This document shows positions 5,456 to 5,708 of a DNA stretch of 5,708 bases, in pieces (within the stretch, counting starts at the first letter, position 1; each line of letters begins with the position of its first letter). A model generated the notes under the pieces. The model saw nothing but the letters and a program-made list of their open reading frames with translations, searched no databases and had not been told where the DNA came from. The DNA is from CAITYL01 sp041651315 (GTDB taxonomy: Bacteria > Verrucomicrobiota > Lentisphaeria > Oligosphaerales > CAITYL01), in contig JBAZJM010000294.1 in the NCBI GenBank assembly GCA_041651315.1, positions 1 to 5,708 on the forward strand, given 5' to 3'. The position numbers and the translations under genes are program-made.

Positions 5456-5708
5456 ATGCGTTTGCCACGGCCCCAGATCGAGCAATGTTGCGTGCATGTG
5501 ACCCACCGCTGCCAGGAACGGCGGTTCCTGCTCCGGTTCGCCGCTGACCGCCGGCAGTACCGGCGGCGGTTGTTTGAGGCGACCCTGCGGTTTCCCCTGG
5601 TCAAAATACTGGACTACGTGATCACCTCCAATCATGTGCATTTGCTGGCCTGGGTACGGCGCATGCAAGATCTGTCGGACATGATGCATTGGCTGCAAGG
5701 GGTGGCGG
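5456..5708 (+). CDS. REP-associated tyrosine transposase (RAYT, Y1 family), N-terminal part
   Basis: The open frame runs off the window after 84 codons. It contains HVTHRCQERRFLL (about residues 14-26), the DRRQYRRRLFEA segment (31-42) and the metal-binding signature SNHVHLL with His60 and His62. This order is typical of Y1/RAYT transposases related to IS200/IS605 TnpA, which cut and join single-stranded DNA at hairpins. RAYTs are usually single-copy, not flanked by insertion-sequence ends, and associated with dispersed REP palindromes. The catalytic tyrosine lies further on, outside the window, so integrity cannot be judged. An in-frame stop at 5447-5449 makes the ATG at 5456 the first possible start. 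The Shine-Dalgarno sequence is weak (GAG/AGAA about 4-7 bases away), and no clear promoter is seen in this direction. Confidence 0.88.
   Translation, partial: MRLPRPQIEQCCVHVTHRCQERRFLLRFAADRRQYRRRLFEATLRFPLVKILDYVITSNHVHLLAWVRRMQDLSDMMHWLQGVA

Noticed and set aside
1..5708. tRNA, rRNA or CRISPR arrays
   Set aside because: No spaced direct repeats, no tRNA-like cloverleaf and no rRNA sequence were recognised on either strand.

Overview
This is a high-GC bacterial window whose gene set points to a diderm (Gram-negative) organism. It carries a fragment of a lipid A/lysophospholipid acyltransferase, a membrane-bound cardiolipin synthase and a REP-associated (RAYT/Y1) transposase. The taxon cannot be fixed from sequence alone. 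The GC-rich, GGCC/CCGG-heavy style, the RAYT type and the hairpin-rich intergenic element would fit the PVC group (Lentisphaerota, Kiritimatiellota or Verrucomicrobiota), but this is a weak inference.

Left part (1-888): a small, very basic protein gene (44-247, minus) is divergent from an fmdB-type zinc-ribbon gene (541-837, plus). Each has a promoter-like sequence with a 17-base spacer, and a long perfect stem-loop lies between them. The fmdB gene ends inside an intrinsic terminator whose loop contains the stop codon.

Middle (889-4599): three plus-strand genes follow. They are a membrane-anchored zinc-ribbon protein of unknown function, argJ (ornithine/glutamate acetyltransferase of arginine synthesis) and a two-HKD-motif cardiolipin synthase. 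argJ and the synthase are 51 bases apart with no terminator between them, so they are probably co-transcribed, although their functions are not obviously linked. A 177-base gap before argJ holds only weak promoter-like and hairpin sequences.

Right part (4600-5708) is the unusual region. The gap after the cardiolipin synthase holds a compact element of about 120 bases, bounded by an 11-base inverted repeat and packed with hairpins. Next comes the C-terminal half of a minus-strand acyltransferase, missing the half that carries the catalytic HX4D motif. The homology stops abruptly at an island of about 115 bases with about 27% GC. On the minus strand this island carries an extended -10 promoter, a perfect Shine-Dalgarno sequence and an ATG opening a 12-codon frame. 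That frame ends in TAG directly before a TTG and is in phase with the acyltransferase remnant. A RAYT-type transposase begins on the other side of the island and runs off the window.

No wholly new multi-gene system is visible. The parts most worth following up are the hairpin-rich element and the rearranged acyltransferase/AT-rich island/RAYT junction.
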